Source: Abelmoschus esculentus (lineage: Eukaryota; Streptophyta; Magnoliopsida; Malvales; Malvaceae). From it: 64,000 bases of DNA. Every line of letters begins with the position of its first letter. Within the stretch, counting starts at the first letter, position 1. The stretch lies in the NCBI GenBank assembly GCA_035048815.1, contig JAUCBN010000035.1:10800501-10864500 (forward strand), given 5' to 3'. Below are positions 1-10,960 of this stretch, piece by piece. The position numbers were made by a program, and so were the translations under genes. The notes beneath the pieces are model-generated. The model ran no database searches. It was not told the origin of the DNA and saw only the letters and a program-made list of their open reading frames with translations.

Positions 1-1219
1 AATAAAAAGGGAATTGAAATATAAGGAAAACGAAATTGAAGAGCTAAATTTTAAGGGTACAAAAAGCATGAGGATTGAGGTTGCAATTAGTCCACTTTTT
101 CTCGGGTTATGCGTGGATCGGGTTTAGAGTAGGTCTGGATGCGAGTATCCATGGCTGAAACGATATCGTTTTGGTGGTTGAGGTCTGAAACTAAAATGAC
201 TTCGATTTGGATTCCTCTAAATACCATACAATGCCAAAAAAATCAGTTATTCACTCTAATATAAAAGAAATCAGAGCTCCTAATACATGCTCTCTGGGTT
301 CTCTCTACTACCACCGTGGTCAAGTCGTCGGCCATCGTAGATCATCGCCGGGCACTACGCCGACCGCCGTCGCGGACGATGGAACTTATAAATGAAGATA
401 CTTTTCAAGGCATCTCGTTGCGTAGATTACAGACCCAACCTTGAATTTTCGTGAAGGAGACTATATGCAAATAAATCTAGCAAAAAGAGATCAGTCAAAT
501 TTGGTTATCTTTTGTCTTTTTTTTTTCTCTTCGAATCTCGTTCCTCTCCCTCTATTTATTTTTGATTTTGTAGATTGTAATAGTGGTGTTTTGCCTTATA
601 TTTTTTGTTCGATTTTTTTTTCATTTGAAAGTTTTCTCCTTTTATTTCATTCATTCTTATAGGTTTTATAAACTTTTAAATATACATAGAAAATTATAAT
701 TTTTTTTCGTTTTTGTAAGCCGGTGAAGAGACTGAGGTGATGGAGTAACACTTGCGCGGTGGGCGATCGAATGATAGAGCGTTTGGCTGCTAAGCGACAA
801 TCAAGACGTTACGCTTGGCGATCAAGCGTAGGGATTGTGCAGAAAATAGAGCAACAACGACTGTTGTGGCTTTAAAAGGGAATATGTTATCTCTTCAGGT
901 TTTGTTTATTATTTGGATTGGGTTATTAGATTTGGTTTGGATCATTGGGCTGAGTTTATTATTTGGGTCTGCAACATGGTTTAAAAATGAGTTATGATAG
1001 ATGCTTCTCTTTGCTAATTGTTGTGTAAAGACAATGAAACAAAGACAAAGAATAACTCATTTTTATCTAGAATTGTTAAGGGTTCTTTTCCGGCAACCGC
1101 TTCTTCTAGAGTTTGATTTGATCTAGTCCACCACCCTTGTCAGTAAAGAACTTCAAAATAAAAGATTTGTTGAAGATGCTCTAATTGTATTACTGTTTGT
1201 AAAAGATAAAATATGCTTA
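1..1219. other. Low-copy-looking flank, no confident gene
   Basis: No recognisable protein domain, RNA gene or transposon end. It contains a 14-bp palindrome at 158-171, a GC-rich patch at about 300-385, and a long T-rich stretch at about 510-720. A short minus-strand reading frame starts at about 333 inside the GC-rich patch and could be a small first exon, but it has no homology I recognise. The GC-rich patch followed by pyrimidine-rich DNA resembles the 5' end of a plant gene; that is an impression only. Confidence 0.3.
158..171. repeat. 14-bp palindrome AAACGATATCGTTT
   Basis: Perfect dyad read directly from the sequence. Related CpG-bearing palindromes of this type are common in plant intergenic DNA. 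No function is assigned. Confidence 0.5.
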
Positions 1220-1224
1220 TCCGT
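1220..1224. repeat. Target-site duplication TCCGT, left copy
   Basis: Five-base direct repeat, identical to 10556-10560, immediately outside the two LTRs of the minus-strand element. It fixes the element ends. Confidence 0.8.
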
Positions 1225-2204
1225 TTTCGCGACCTTTTTAAAACCAAAAACGTCAAAAATAGCCTGGCGAATTAGTTTTGAAAAAATCTGAATTTTATTG
1301 CTTTTAATCTTGAAAAACCCAAAATTAAAAAAACGTATATTACTTAATTTTAAAATGATTTGGAGTCACCACCGGCCACTTTGGTAGGCCAGATACCATA
1401 AAACAAACCAGAGATTCATTTAAAAACATTTGGATTCGGGAGTCGGTTACGTGTAAGGACGACCCTTACAAACACTCAAAAATTGGTACCTTATTAATTA
1501 CACGTGGCATTTTGGTATTTTGAATATAGATATTAATTTAATTCTTCATTGTTAATTAAATACCACTTGAATTGAGGATATCCTTTTGATTAAAAAAAAT
1601 ATATCACTTTTAAACTTGGGCTTGAATAAGACATCCTCTAGATAGGAAACCTCACCCAAATTTAAAGAAATATAAATTCCACCTCAAAAGGTTTAAATGC
1701 ATGTCCGTTTATTTATCTTGTTCATTTTAAACTCTAATCTAGAAAAGGCTCCATTAATTAAATATTAAAATCCTATTTAAATTATTAATGTCACTAATTA
1801 TTTACCTAATCAGTTTTATTTAATCCTAAACTTAAAATTATTTGTCATTTTCTAAGTTTCGATAACACATCAATACGATACCAAGGTACACTCTTTTGGT
1901 CAATGTCATGGTACGTCAAAACACCGACCGCTTAGGGTATCCGAAGTATATGATTAACATGCCACCGTTACTAAATTATCTCCCTTATAAAATTAATTAT
2001 TTAAAGTTACTAATCCTAAAGAGGCTCTAATTTAATTAATCTAAGTGAAATTGAATGTCACCTAAATATATATACTACATGACTTTAAAAATGTAAACAT
2101 GATAAATAATTAAAATAATTAAAAACATTAAATAAAGATAAAAGAGGTCAAATTATTCCAAAGAAAATAAGGATTAAATTTTAATATTAAATATGGTAAA
2201 GAGA

Positions 2205-2768
2205 TCAAACATTAATTTGCCTTGTTGTCATGTTCTTATCCTCAATCCCCATGCTTGGAACTTCCGTGAATTGGAGAAAGCAGCCCCCTGTTTTAATTAA
2301 AGTCTCACAACCAAATTGTCTCTCTTCTTTAAGCCTTTTATACCAAGAATCGATACAGCAAAGCAATCTAGCTTTTTCTTTTTTGTTTTCTGAACTCAAG
2401 TTATGATTTCCATTTAGCTTTTTATAAATTTTCTTCTTTACCTCAATGTATTCAATGGCTTCATTGAGAATAGATGCAACATCAATCTTTCCGAAAGGTG
2501 AAACCAATTGCTGGAGCGCAGTGATTCGGTCCCTTAGCTTCTCTTTCCGAACTTTGAAAGTTGTTAACTGTGATGGTGTTTCAAGCTTTGGCCACTTGAG
2601 TGCAGGTTCACTCCTTCCTTTCTTTGTCACCGTTGAATTGAAGAGAAAACAAGAAACAAATCCCCTTTTTTTCACTGCCGAATCCTCTGTCTTTTCCGAA
2701 TGCTTCCCCCAAGCCTCCCCATGTACACATAAATGTGCAGCTTCGTACAATTCTAGCAAGCCTTTCAC
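2205..2768 (-). pseudogene. Captured bHLH transcription-factor fragment, copy in the 3' LTR
   Basis: The 187-codon frame contains a clear basic helix-loop-helix segment. The stretch TFKVRKEKLRDRITALQQLV, followed by SPFGKIDVASILNEAIEYI, is the signature of the plant bHLH68/112/123 group, which lacks the usual E-box His-Glu-Arg set. Compared with the family, Gly after EKL is Arg, Thr-Asp-Thr in the loop is Ile-Asp-Val, and His of HEAIEYI is Asn. Homology stops right after EAIEYI, where the DNA reads ATTGAG followed by GTAAAG, a good splice donor. The tail may therefore be read-through of a captured intron, implying a genomic rather than cDNA source. The upstream part is frameshifted relative to the other LTR copy. 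It lies in sense orientation to the element. A working transcription factor is unlikely. Confidence 0.8.
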
Positions 2769-3074
2769 ATCACTTGTTAAGGATTTTTCAAAGTTTCCTT
2801 CTCCATCTTTGGACTTGTCGAATACCTATTTTGTGGAAGATACCCAGCAACCAACATCTTGCAATCGCATCCCGGAGAATTATCTTCTACTTCTCGATGT
2901 TTGGACTTTGGAGACCTTTCCCGGATGAATTGGATCTCTTAGGTGGCCGTGAATTGCATCAGCACCTGCCTCTCATTTTTTGATTGATTGAAAATGGAGG
3001 AAAATGGTGTTTCTCTCCCTGGAATCTCAGTCCATGAGAGAAAAAAATCGACCCCCCTTACCGGTTTGATTGAG

Positions 3075-3089
3075 TCCCTTTTAAAGGGA
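3075..3089 (-). promoter_or_regulatory. Palindromic AT-core site in LTR, possible TATA region
   Basis: TCCCTTTTAAAGGGA is a 15-base dyad conserved in both LTRs. In element orientation it lies about 300 bases upstream of the bHLH frame and contains TTTAAAA. It is the best core-promoter candidate I can find in this LTR; the assignment is inference. Confidence 0.3.
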
Positions 3090-3320
3090 TTTAAAACAAA
3101 CCCAAATCACTTTAAACTCCTCAAAATCCATTGATTTTCTCCTACGAATCTCACCTACAACAACCTAATCCCCTCAACAACCAAAACTCTCAACACTCCC
3201 TTAAAAAACGGTAACAACAACCCATGTTTTCTATTTTTTATTTTTTTATTATTTGTTTTTTTGTTTTTTTGTTATTTATTATTATTATTATTTTTTTATT
3301 ATTTAAAATTCGTGTCAGCA

Positions 3321-3335
3321 GCTACCCCTCTTTGC
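3321..3335 (-). other. Polypurine tract of the minus-strand element
   Basis: On the minus strand it reads GCAAAGAGGGGTAGC and directly abuts the 3' LTR. A G-rich purine tract there is where plus-strand DNA synthesis is primed in LTR elements. Confidence 0.75.
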
Positions 3336-3410
3336 TAAATGCTGTGGAGCAGGAGATGAGAAAAGACTGAAGAACACGAATTTTGATTATGCCACTTGGC
3401 CGAAGCTTGA

Positions 3411-3930
3411 AGCTATTCTTCTTATTACGAAATTCTTCAAGCGAAACCTTGTGATGCAACTCAAGGTTGTTCTTCTTGTTCTGAAATCTCTCGTCTCTGG
3501 AATACCTGGAGTTGTTCTTCTTATTACGAAATTCTCTAGGTTCTGAAGCTGTTCTTCTTATTACGAAATTCCTTAGAAAAAAATTTTTAGACTCATCAAG
3601 TGATGTAGCTTGAGGTTGTTCTTCTAATTACGAAATTCTTCATCTCTGGGAGATCTGGAGCTGTTCTTCTTATTACGAAATTCTCTAGATAAAAGTGGTG
3701 AAATCCGAGGCTGTTCTTCTTATTATAAAATTCCTCGTATCTCGTGGAATTTGGAGTTGTTCTTCTTATTACGAAATTCTCCAAACTCATCAAGTGGTGG
3801 AAATTGAGACTGTTCTTCTTATTATGAAATTCCTCATTTCAGGAAGATCTGGAGCTGTTCTTCTTATTACGAAATTTTCCAGATGTAAGCGGTGAAACTT
3901 GAGGCTGTTCTTCTTATTATGAAATTCCTC
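3411..3930 (-). repeat. Degenerate tandem repeat, about 45-55 bp units
   Basis: Roughly eleven units share a core TTCTTCTTATTACGAAATTC on the plus strand. On the minus strand the core translates in one frame as a repeated NFVIRRT-type peptide, and a 65-codon frame covers about five units at 3596-3793. Unit length varies and several units carry substitutions. No function is recognised. Confidence 0.7.
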
Positions 3931-3934
3931 ATGA

Positions 3935-4060
3935 TACACCACTTCTTTCGGGACTCACGTTGAAAAGGCTCCCAATAGTGTTTTAATCGGGACTCATACC
4001 GAGAAGGCTTCCAATTTCTGTTTGTATCGAGAATCATGCCGAGAAGGCTGCCAATAATGT
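3935..4060. repeat. Three diverged units of about 48 bp
   Basis: Three consecutive copies of GGGACTCATnCCGAGAAGGC followed by TNCCAAT, read directly. They lie next to the longer tandem repeat inside the internal region of the element. Confidence 0.6.
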
Positions 4061-7000
4061 TCGCTTGTTATTGATTTCTTTGAATCCTGTTTAACAGAAA
4101 TATTATGCATTATTAATATGCTCCTAATGTAGATATTTTTATTATGATGTATGAATGTTAATTGAAGGCCACTTGGGTAAACTTTCATCTTCAGGGAAAG
4201 CTCATAATTTCTTGCTTTATCTCCCGATATATCCTCTTTGACTGATATGAGAATTTATTCCACACTCAGGTTTAATTTTCAAAGTCTTTGCTCTTTGCTC
4301 TAAAGCGCCTTTTGAGATTTTCACTTTAGATTTTTTCTTTCTTCAACAAATTAAGTCTACCACGATCTTAATGACGCTTGTTTTCGTCTTCAACATATGA
4401 TCTTTTCTCTTGTATTCTCAGTCCGCTCTGAAAGAATTCATCATTTTCATTGCTTCGGTTTTCGAATTTCTCATGATAGTATGTTTTTCCGACACACTTT
4501 TGTAGCATTGCCCCACTCGAACTTGAGCATAATTGTCCTGTTTTCTCATTCTGATATTCACCTCGTAGAGATTCTTTGTCTTGTGATATCGAAATTGTAA
4601 CAATTTCTACACGTTGATGAATTGATCCGGCTATATTTTGCCCCAAATAATGGTCAATATTCTCTCTTTGCCCCAAGTTTACTTGGGTCATTTTTGTTGC
4701 TCTTGCTCAAATAGTTTGACATTTGGAACTCTAACTGTTCTTCATCATATCTTCATCAACAATCGAGTACTAAGGTCACCTTCTGCTCTGTCCGCACTTA
4801 AAGGGTTAGTACATCATAGTAATACCCATGAAATTCTTTCCTTTTCTTGTATCTAATCAATTTATCTACAAGATGCTTGTTAAACGATAAGCAAAAATGC
4901 TCAAAATAGTATTTTAAAAACATTGAAAAATTTTGAATGTCATGGCAAACAAAAATAAAAAATTGGGCCTCTGAATACCAAGTGCAACAAAGCCTTCGAA
5001 CAAATTTGCAAAGATCAACTCTGATGTTACCATTTTCCAATTTATTAGACTTTCAGGAGAAACATTCTCATTTTCCTAATTCTACCCCGTTTAGGTGACA
5101 CTCTTTTTCTCACTAGCTCACCATACCCAATTTTCCTCTCTTTTCTGATCTCGATCAAGCATTAGAAGACTAAAAATACTTGAAGAAAGGTTAACCCTGG
5201 TAAGCGGGATATATTCTGAGGACTAACTCTCCTTGTTCCAATACCCGTATATGGTCAAAATGGTCTTTTGTGGCTTGTAATGTGGGCTATGGTTTATGGC
5301 TACCAAAGAAAGGATATATAGGCTCAAATAATTCAAGGGTGATAAAATCAAGGATCATTGTCGCACTGATCTGAACATGCTCTGATGAAATATTTCTCTT
5401 TTTCTTTGCGGATCACTCTAGACTGACCCTTTTGGGGGTTTTCACCCTAGAGATCATTTCCTTTTCACCACTTCTTTTTTCAGTGGTTCATCTCATCAAA
5501 ATGTTTCACTGAATTTTATGTTCGTTTTTCTTTTTTGATGCTTCAACTTTTGTGTCAACAATTTGACTTGGTTTTGTATTTTACTTTTATTTTCCGCCAC
5601 TGATTCATAAGGCAATACAACCAATAACATTTCACTTTCGAACACATTTTCATCCTCTTTTTCCCCCAGTGTAGGGTTGATCCTTAGTTTGGGTTGAATC
5701 GAAAGAAAAATAACATTAGGCTCAAAGGGGACAACAAATGATATTTTTCTTATTTTCTTTCTTTGAGAAGGGAAATCAAGGAATGCCAAATATCATCCCA
5801 TACTCGGATATCTTTAAAGGAAAACAGACTTCAGTTGGACGATGTTTTGGGTTATCACTTCATTCAAAGACCTTAGCTAACAATGCTTGAGAGGAAATTC
5901 ACTCAAAATTTAGGATTTAGGATTTCCATAATTCCTAAACACTCATTAATGTCATCCTTTCGGCCTAAGTAAAGTGGAAACGAGTCACATTATTAAAGTT
6001 GATCTCCAAATTCGATTTAAGTTTAATCCTGCAGTTAGTATTCAAGACCTAAAAAGAAAGATGTCACTAATGATGTATACATATATGTATGGGTGATCAA
6101 AACTTAATCCATAATAAAGAATCAAAGGATTAAAGAATTAAAGAATCAAAGAATATGAATGTTTGCCACTTGAGAAAATATATGAAACAAGCATCATAAA
6201 CAAATAAATTGAAATATCTTCCCTTACAAAGGACCTCCAATGCTTGCGGGCAAAAGCAACTGAGATGATTCAGGGTATTACTCCGCAATGGTCCAAAAAT
6301 GCAGATAGACCCTTGATTTTTTTCAATGTTGAATTCTCGATTTTTGAATTATCAATGTAACTTCTCCCTTGGTTGCCCCATGTTTGGTCTTTTCTTAGGT
6401 TTCTTCTTTGGGATGACACTGATAAATTCATTATTTGACAAAATTTGCTGCATTATTATCGCTTAGGTTGATCAAATGCCCCAGGTCTTCTCACATTACC
6501 GTCATCACGATCGAACACTTTATTGGTGTTTTTCATAGCTCAAAATTTGATCTTTTAGAATTCTTGAAGATGCCCCAACTGCTATGAATCACTCTTTTTG
6601 ACTTTATTTTGTATTTTTATTTTTCCATTTTTCCTTTTCTCTATTCTTTTTGCTTTTTTTCTCTTCTTTATTTTTGTTATCTTTTTTTTTCATTTTTCAT
6701 TTTCTTACAAGAACCTTTCAAATTAAACCCTTGTGTGAGATAAATTTTCATTCGGTTCTCTATCATCTGTATTTCATCTGGATAACTTCCTTTCTCGATC
6801 TTCTAAACTCCAAGCAATATGAAAACTGGTGTCTGATTCTGAGACCGGTTGATCTTTCATATTACCCAAGTGATCCTCAATAACTTTAAAAAATTTCTTA
6901 ATCTTAACATATTTTAATTTATGCTTGTCAAAATGCAATGCTACTTTAAAAGTATTATTTAAAACAAAATGCAATGTTTTTTATTATTTTATTCTCCTAA

Positions 7001-8091
7001 AAAAATGATGCAACGCATGAATGCAAGAAGCACCGAATTAAAAAGCTAATCATTAGACAATATTCATCTAATTAAAGGATCGAATACAAGGAGAAGACAA
7101 TTTGTTGATAGATAGTTGGCCCGAGCTTCTTGGTTGATCACCTCGTTCAATCTGGTTCGACATCTATCCTGGTAGAATCCGTTGATGTGTCTTCTGCTTT
7201 ATTAGGCAAAATCCATGTATATCTGACATTTCTTGTACTTGGTTCTGAAGTTGATTAGTAACTCCATCTGCATAACCTTGGTGAGTAACTCAGTCCAGCT
7301 TTCAACAAATTGTTCTTCACTTGAAACGGTGGCTCAAAACTTGCAAACTAATTTTCTGCATGTCGTGTCGTATTTTCTAAATCTCTTCTATTTTTCAGCT
7401 TCATCCTTCAATAATCCTCGTCATCCATAAAATTTGAAAATCAATCCTAGGCTCGCAATTCTCTTTTCCTATCCGAGTATTCATTTATCAAAAATGCCCT
7501 TGGGATGCCCCTAATTTATCTTCCATAGATCTGCCTCCTATCTTCGCATTCTGATTATCGCGCCTCACTTGTATCTACACTTGCCCTGAACCTGACTTGA
7601 TGCTTGAATAATTGTTAAACCCAATATAAGTCTAATTCTCTTAACTTACTAAAATAGTGTAGCAAAACCACATAACTGTTGGTGTTGTAATCCTCCTCCT
7701 GATTGCAACTAAGAATCTTCATCAAAGATAGCTCTTCGTGTTATCGTCCAAGAATTCTCAAATTACCTTTAAGTTTGACAGACATGCACCATATTTGAAG
7801 TCTTATGAAACACCCTTGTATTACTAGTACTCGGTCTCCTCGAACATTAACTCTGATCTTGCATTAAGTCTTCACGAACACCAAATCTGATCGCGTACTG
7901 AGTCTTCTTGAATATGATCCATCCTGATATATTGTCTTCCACTTGTATATCAAACCCTTTAGTTGATGAAAATTGTCTATACAATTAACTCATGAATCGA
8001 TATCTCTAATGTATGCTATATGAACCCACTCACATGCCACAAAAAAAGTGTTAGTATGGCGTAATAATAATTTGAATAAATTAACTTGCGA
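4061..8091 (-). other. Non-coding interior of the minus-strand element
   Basis: About 4 kb without a frame I can match to any retroelement protein. The longest minus-strand frames (4368-4691, 107 codons; 5496-5789, 97 codons) have no recognisable domain and are surrounded by stops. Composition is AT-rich with pyrimidine runs at 6600-6710 on the plus strand. This is as expected for a LARD-type element, or for an autonomous element decayed past recognition. Confidence 0.5.
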
Positions 8092-8177
8092 AAAATAACC
8101 AGAGAACAATTTATGTTGCACAAAATTAACCAGAGAGCAGGTTAAATTTCATATAAATAACCAGAGAGCATGTTAAT
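8092..8177. repeat. Three units of AAATAACCAGAGAGCA, about 32 bp period
   Basis: Copies of the word AATAACCAGAGA occur near 8093, 8126 and 8156 with small changes. In element orientation they lie in the leader, about 500 bases after the 5' LTR. Confidence 0.6.
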
Positions 8178-8653
8178 AGAGAAATCCTAATTTTGGTGGC
8201 ATTTCGGCAGCATACCGCCTTATCTTGTGATCCCTGTCTCACTCTAATAGGGGTAGGTTTATACTCTATATGTGGTTTTTGGTCTAGACACTGGGTTTCC
8301 GAACTGTCGTTATCGTCTACTGTGACGATAAGACATCAATTCTGTGGTATAGGTCCCTTACAACGGAGGTGAAGACCCCACGATGCGTAAGGTTAGTATA
8401 CCGGAAGCAGATAAAAATCTGAAACTCGGAGTTAGAGAGCATCACGTCGGATAATATCTAACTCCCACTTAAGGGTGAAATCTCGGGTCGAGAGCTTATG
8501 CATGAATGACAGATATATCATAAAAATGAAAATGCTACCCTCATTCAGACGATATTTATTTAACAATAATAAATTAAATTAATATTTATATTCAAAATAC
8601 TGAAATGCCACGTATAATAATTTTTGAAAAAAGGCCTGTCTCTCAAAAATTTA
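8178..8653 (-). other. Leader region of the minus-strand element
   Basis: Between the primer-binding site and the small repeat; no frame or structure recognised. It is somewhat richer in GC than the rest of the interior. Confidence 0.4.
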
Positions 8654-8671
8654 GTCCCAGAGGAGTCGCCA
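8654..8671 (-). other. Primer-binding site of the minus-strand element
   Basis: The minus strand reads TGGCGACTCCTCTGGGAC, three bases inside the 5' LTR. It starts with TGG, as needed to pair with a tRNA 3' CCA. This site is typical of Ogre-like plant elements, for which a tRNA-Arg primer has been described. A shorter copy of its first ten bases recurs within both LTRs. Confidence 0.7.
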
Positions 8672-9447
8672 AGTTGTCGCGACCTTTTTAAAACAGAAAA
8701 CGCCAAAAATAGCCTGGCGAATTGGTTTTGAAAAAATCTGAATTTTATCGCTTTTAATCTTGAAAAACCCAAAATTAAAAAAAAAAGCATATTACTTAAT
8801 TTTAAAATGATTTGGAGTCGCCACCGGCCACTTCGGTAGGCTAGACACCATAAAACAAACCAGAGATTCATTTAAAAACATTTGGGTTCGGGAGTCGGTT
8901 ACGTGTAAGGACGACCCTTACAAACGCCCAAAAATTGGTACCTTATTAATTACACGTGGCATTTTGGTATTTTGAATATAGATGTTAATTTAATTCTTCA
9001 TTGTTAATTAAACACCGCTTGAATTGAGGATATCCTTTTGATTAAGAAAATATATCCCTTTTAAACTTGGGCTTGAATAAGACATCCTCTAGATAGAAAA
9101 CCTCACCCAAATTTAAAGAAATATAAATTCCACCTCAAAAGGTTTAAATGCATGTCCGTCTACGTCTATTTATCTTGTTCATTTTAAGCTCTAACCTAGA
9201 AAAGGCTTCATTAAATAAATATTAAAATCTTATTTAAATTATTAATGTCACTAATTATTTACCTAATCAGTTTTATTTAATCCTGAACTTAAAATTAATT
9301 TCACCTAAATATATATACTACATGACTTTAAAAATGAAAACATGATAAATAATTAAAATAATTAAAAACATTAAATAAAGATAAAAGAGGTCAAATTATT
9401 CAAAAAAAAATAAGGATTAAATCTCAATATTAAATATGGTAAAGAGA

Positions 9448-9972
9448 TCAAACTTTAATTTGCCTTGTTGTCATGTTCTTGTCCTCAATCCCCATGCTTG
9501 GAACTTCCGTGAATTGGAGAAAGCAGCCCCCTGTTTTAATTAAAGTCTCACAACCAAATTGTCTCTCTTCTTTAAGCCTTTTATACCAAGAATCGATACA
9601 GCAAAGCAATCTAGCTTTTTCTTTTTTGTTTTCTGAACTCAAGTTATGATTTCCATTTAGCTTTTTATAAATTTTCTTCTTTACCTCAATGTATTCAATG
9701 GCTTCATTGAGAATAGATGCAGCATCAATCTTTCCGAAAGGTGAAACCAATTGCTGGAGCGCAGTGATTCGGTCCCTTAGCTTCTCTTTCCGAACTTTGA
9801 AAGTTGTTAACTGTGATGGTGTTTCAATCTTTGGCCACTTGAGTGCAGGTTCACTCCTTCCTTTCTTTGTCACCGTTGAATTGAAGAGAAAACAAGAAAC
9901 AAATCCCCTTTTTTTCACTGCCGAATCCTCTGTCTTTTCGAATGCTTCCCCCAAGCCTCCCCATGTACACAT
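9448..9972 (-). pseudogene. Captured bHLH transcription-factor fragment, copy in the 5' LTR
   Basis: A 174-codon frame with the same bHLH segment as the 3' LTR copy. The shared part differs by only a few residues (Lys-Ile for Lys-Leu before ETPS, Ala for Val in the loop, and Lys for Asn near the C-terminus), so the frame stayed open in both copies. One base is missing near 9939 relative to the other copy, which changes the upstream frame and gives a different N-terminus. The plus strand of this stretch is also open over 178 codons; that is a shadow. In element orientation the frame starts about 345 bases after the palindromic AT-core site, so it could lie in the transcribed leader. Protein production is not shown by the sequence. 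Confidence 0.78.
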
Positions 9973-10316
9973 AAATGTGCAGCTTCGTACAATTCTAGCA
10001 AGCCTTTCACATCACTTGTTAAGGATTTTTCAAAGTTTCCTTCTCCATCTTTGGACTTGTCGAATACCTATTTTGTGGAAGATACCCAGCAACCAGCATC
10101 TTGCAATCGCATCCCGGAGAATTATCTTCTACTTCTCGATGTTTGGACTTTGGAGACCTTTCCCGGATGAATTGGATCTCTTAGGTGGCCGTGAATTGCA
10201 TCAGCACCTGCCTCTCATTTTTTGAGTGATTGAAAATGGAGGAAAATGGTGTTTCTCTCCCTGGAATCTCAGTCCATTAGAGAAAAAAATCGACCCCCCT
10301 TACCGGTTTGTTTGAG

Positions 10317-10331
10317 TCCCTTTTAAAGGGA
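10317..10331 (-). promoter_or_regulatory. Palindromic AT-core site in 5' LTR
   Basis: Same 15-base dyad TCCCTTTTAAAGGGA as at 3075-3089. In this copy it would drive the element itself, if it is the core promoter. Confidence 0.3.
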
Positions 10332-10555
10332 TTCAAAACAAACCCAAATCATTTCAAACTCACAAAAATTCCTTGATTTTCTACTACGAATCTCACCTAC
10401 AACAACCTAATCCCCTCAACAACCAAAACTCTCAACACTCCCTTAAAAAACAGTAATAACAACTCATGTTTTTTATTTTCTGTTTTTTATTTTCTATTTT
10501 TTTTTGTTATTTATTATTATTATTATTTTATTATTATTTAAAATTCGTGTCAACA

Positions 10556-10560
10556 TCCGT
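10556..10560. repeat. Target-site duplication TCCGT, right copy
   Basis: Identical to 1220-1224; marks the right end of the minus-strand element. Confidence 0.8.
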
Positions 10561-10589
10561 AATGACACTAATGGTGCTATCATCTTTAC

Positions 10590-10960
10590 AGAAAACCTAA
10601 CCTAGCTGCAACGTTGACATAGAGGCAAGGTCTTCAAATCTTGATCCATCTGCAACATTGACGATGAGATAGAGTATAATATTTGATCAAACTACAACAC
10701 TGATGTAGAGGCAAGATCAAATGCTGAAGGTTTTGATATCTGATCCAGCTACAACACAAACGAGAAGATGGTCTTTGATATTTGATCCAGCTACAACATT
10801 GATGTCTGATCCATCTGCAATACTCACAGTGAGACAACATCTGAAAATCTTGATCCATTTGTAACATTGATGACGAGACAAAATCGAATGTAAAAGGCTT
10901 TGGTTTCTAACCTAGCTGTAACACTTACGGAGAGGCAAGATCCGCAAATCTGGGGGTTCT
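10590..10960. repeat. Irregular degenerate minisatellite
   Basis: About eight diverged units built on GATCCAGCTACAACATTGATG followed by a GAGACAAGATC-like stretch. Spacing ranges from roughly 25 to 60 bases. A minus-strand frame at 10634-10867 is only the translation of the repeat. Confidence 0.55.

Larger units (their letters stand above)
1225..3320 (-). repeat. 3' LTR of the minus-strand element (about 2.1 kb)
   Basis: Begins TGCTGACACG and ends CGCGAAA on the minus strand; the terminal CA is mutated here but intact in the partner LTR. It matches 8675-10555 along its whole length except for about 215 bases near 1835-2055 that are absent from the other copy. It contains the bHLH fragment at 2205-2768 and a PBS-like word at 1362-1371. 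Confidence 0.85.
1225..10555 (-). mobile_element. Non-autonomous LTR retrotransposon (Ogre/LARD-like) carrying a bHLH fragment
   Basis: Two long direct repeats (1225-3320 and 8675-10555) flank about 5.35 kb and are bordered by the 5-bp duplication TCCGT. Orientation is minus: the primer-binding site lies just inside the right-hand LTR and a purine tract (AAAGAGGGG core) just inside the left-hand LTR. The internal region has no gag, protease, reverse transcriptase, RNase H or integrase that I can detect in any frame, so the element needed enzymes from another element. The primer site beginning TGGCGACTCC resembles that of Ogre-like Ty3/gypsy elements. Both LTRs carry the same fragment of a bHLH gene. 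Apart from one large indel the two LTRs look very similar by eye, which suggests a fairly recent insertion. Confidence 0.85.
8675..10555 (-). repeat. 5' LTR of the minus-strand element (about 1.9 kb)
   Basis: Begins TGTTGACACG and ends GGTCGCGACA on the minus strand, giving canonical TG...CA ends. It is shorter than its partner mainly because about 215 bases near 9290 are missing. It carries the second bHLH copy (9448-9972) and a PBS-like word GGAGTCGCCA (plus strand) at 8814-8823. Confidence 0.85.

Noticed and set aside
207..395. 62-codon frame in the left flank
   Set aside because: Low-complexity translation, no domain, no supporting context.
2446..2928. 160-codon plus-strand frame over the bHLH fragment (and 178 codons at 9689-10225)
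   Set aside because: Antisense shadow of the bHLH frame; no domain, and the minus-strand reading has clear family homology.
3339..3358. GAGRAY stem-loop in the minus-strand element
   Set aside because: The corresponding place upstream of its purine tract has only a 4-bp stem with loop CCAC and no GAGRAY, so the element does not share the feature.
3411..3930. Possible CRISPR-like array
   Set aside because: Plant nuclear context, degenerate units, no unique spacers of constant length, no cas genes.
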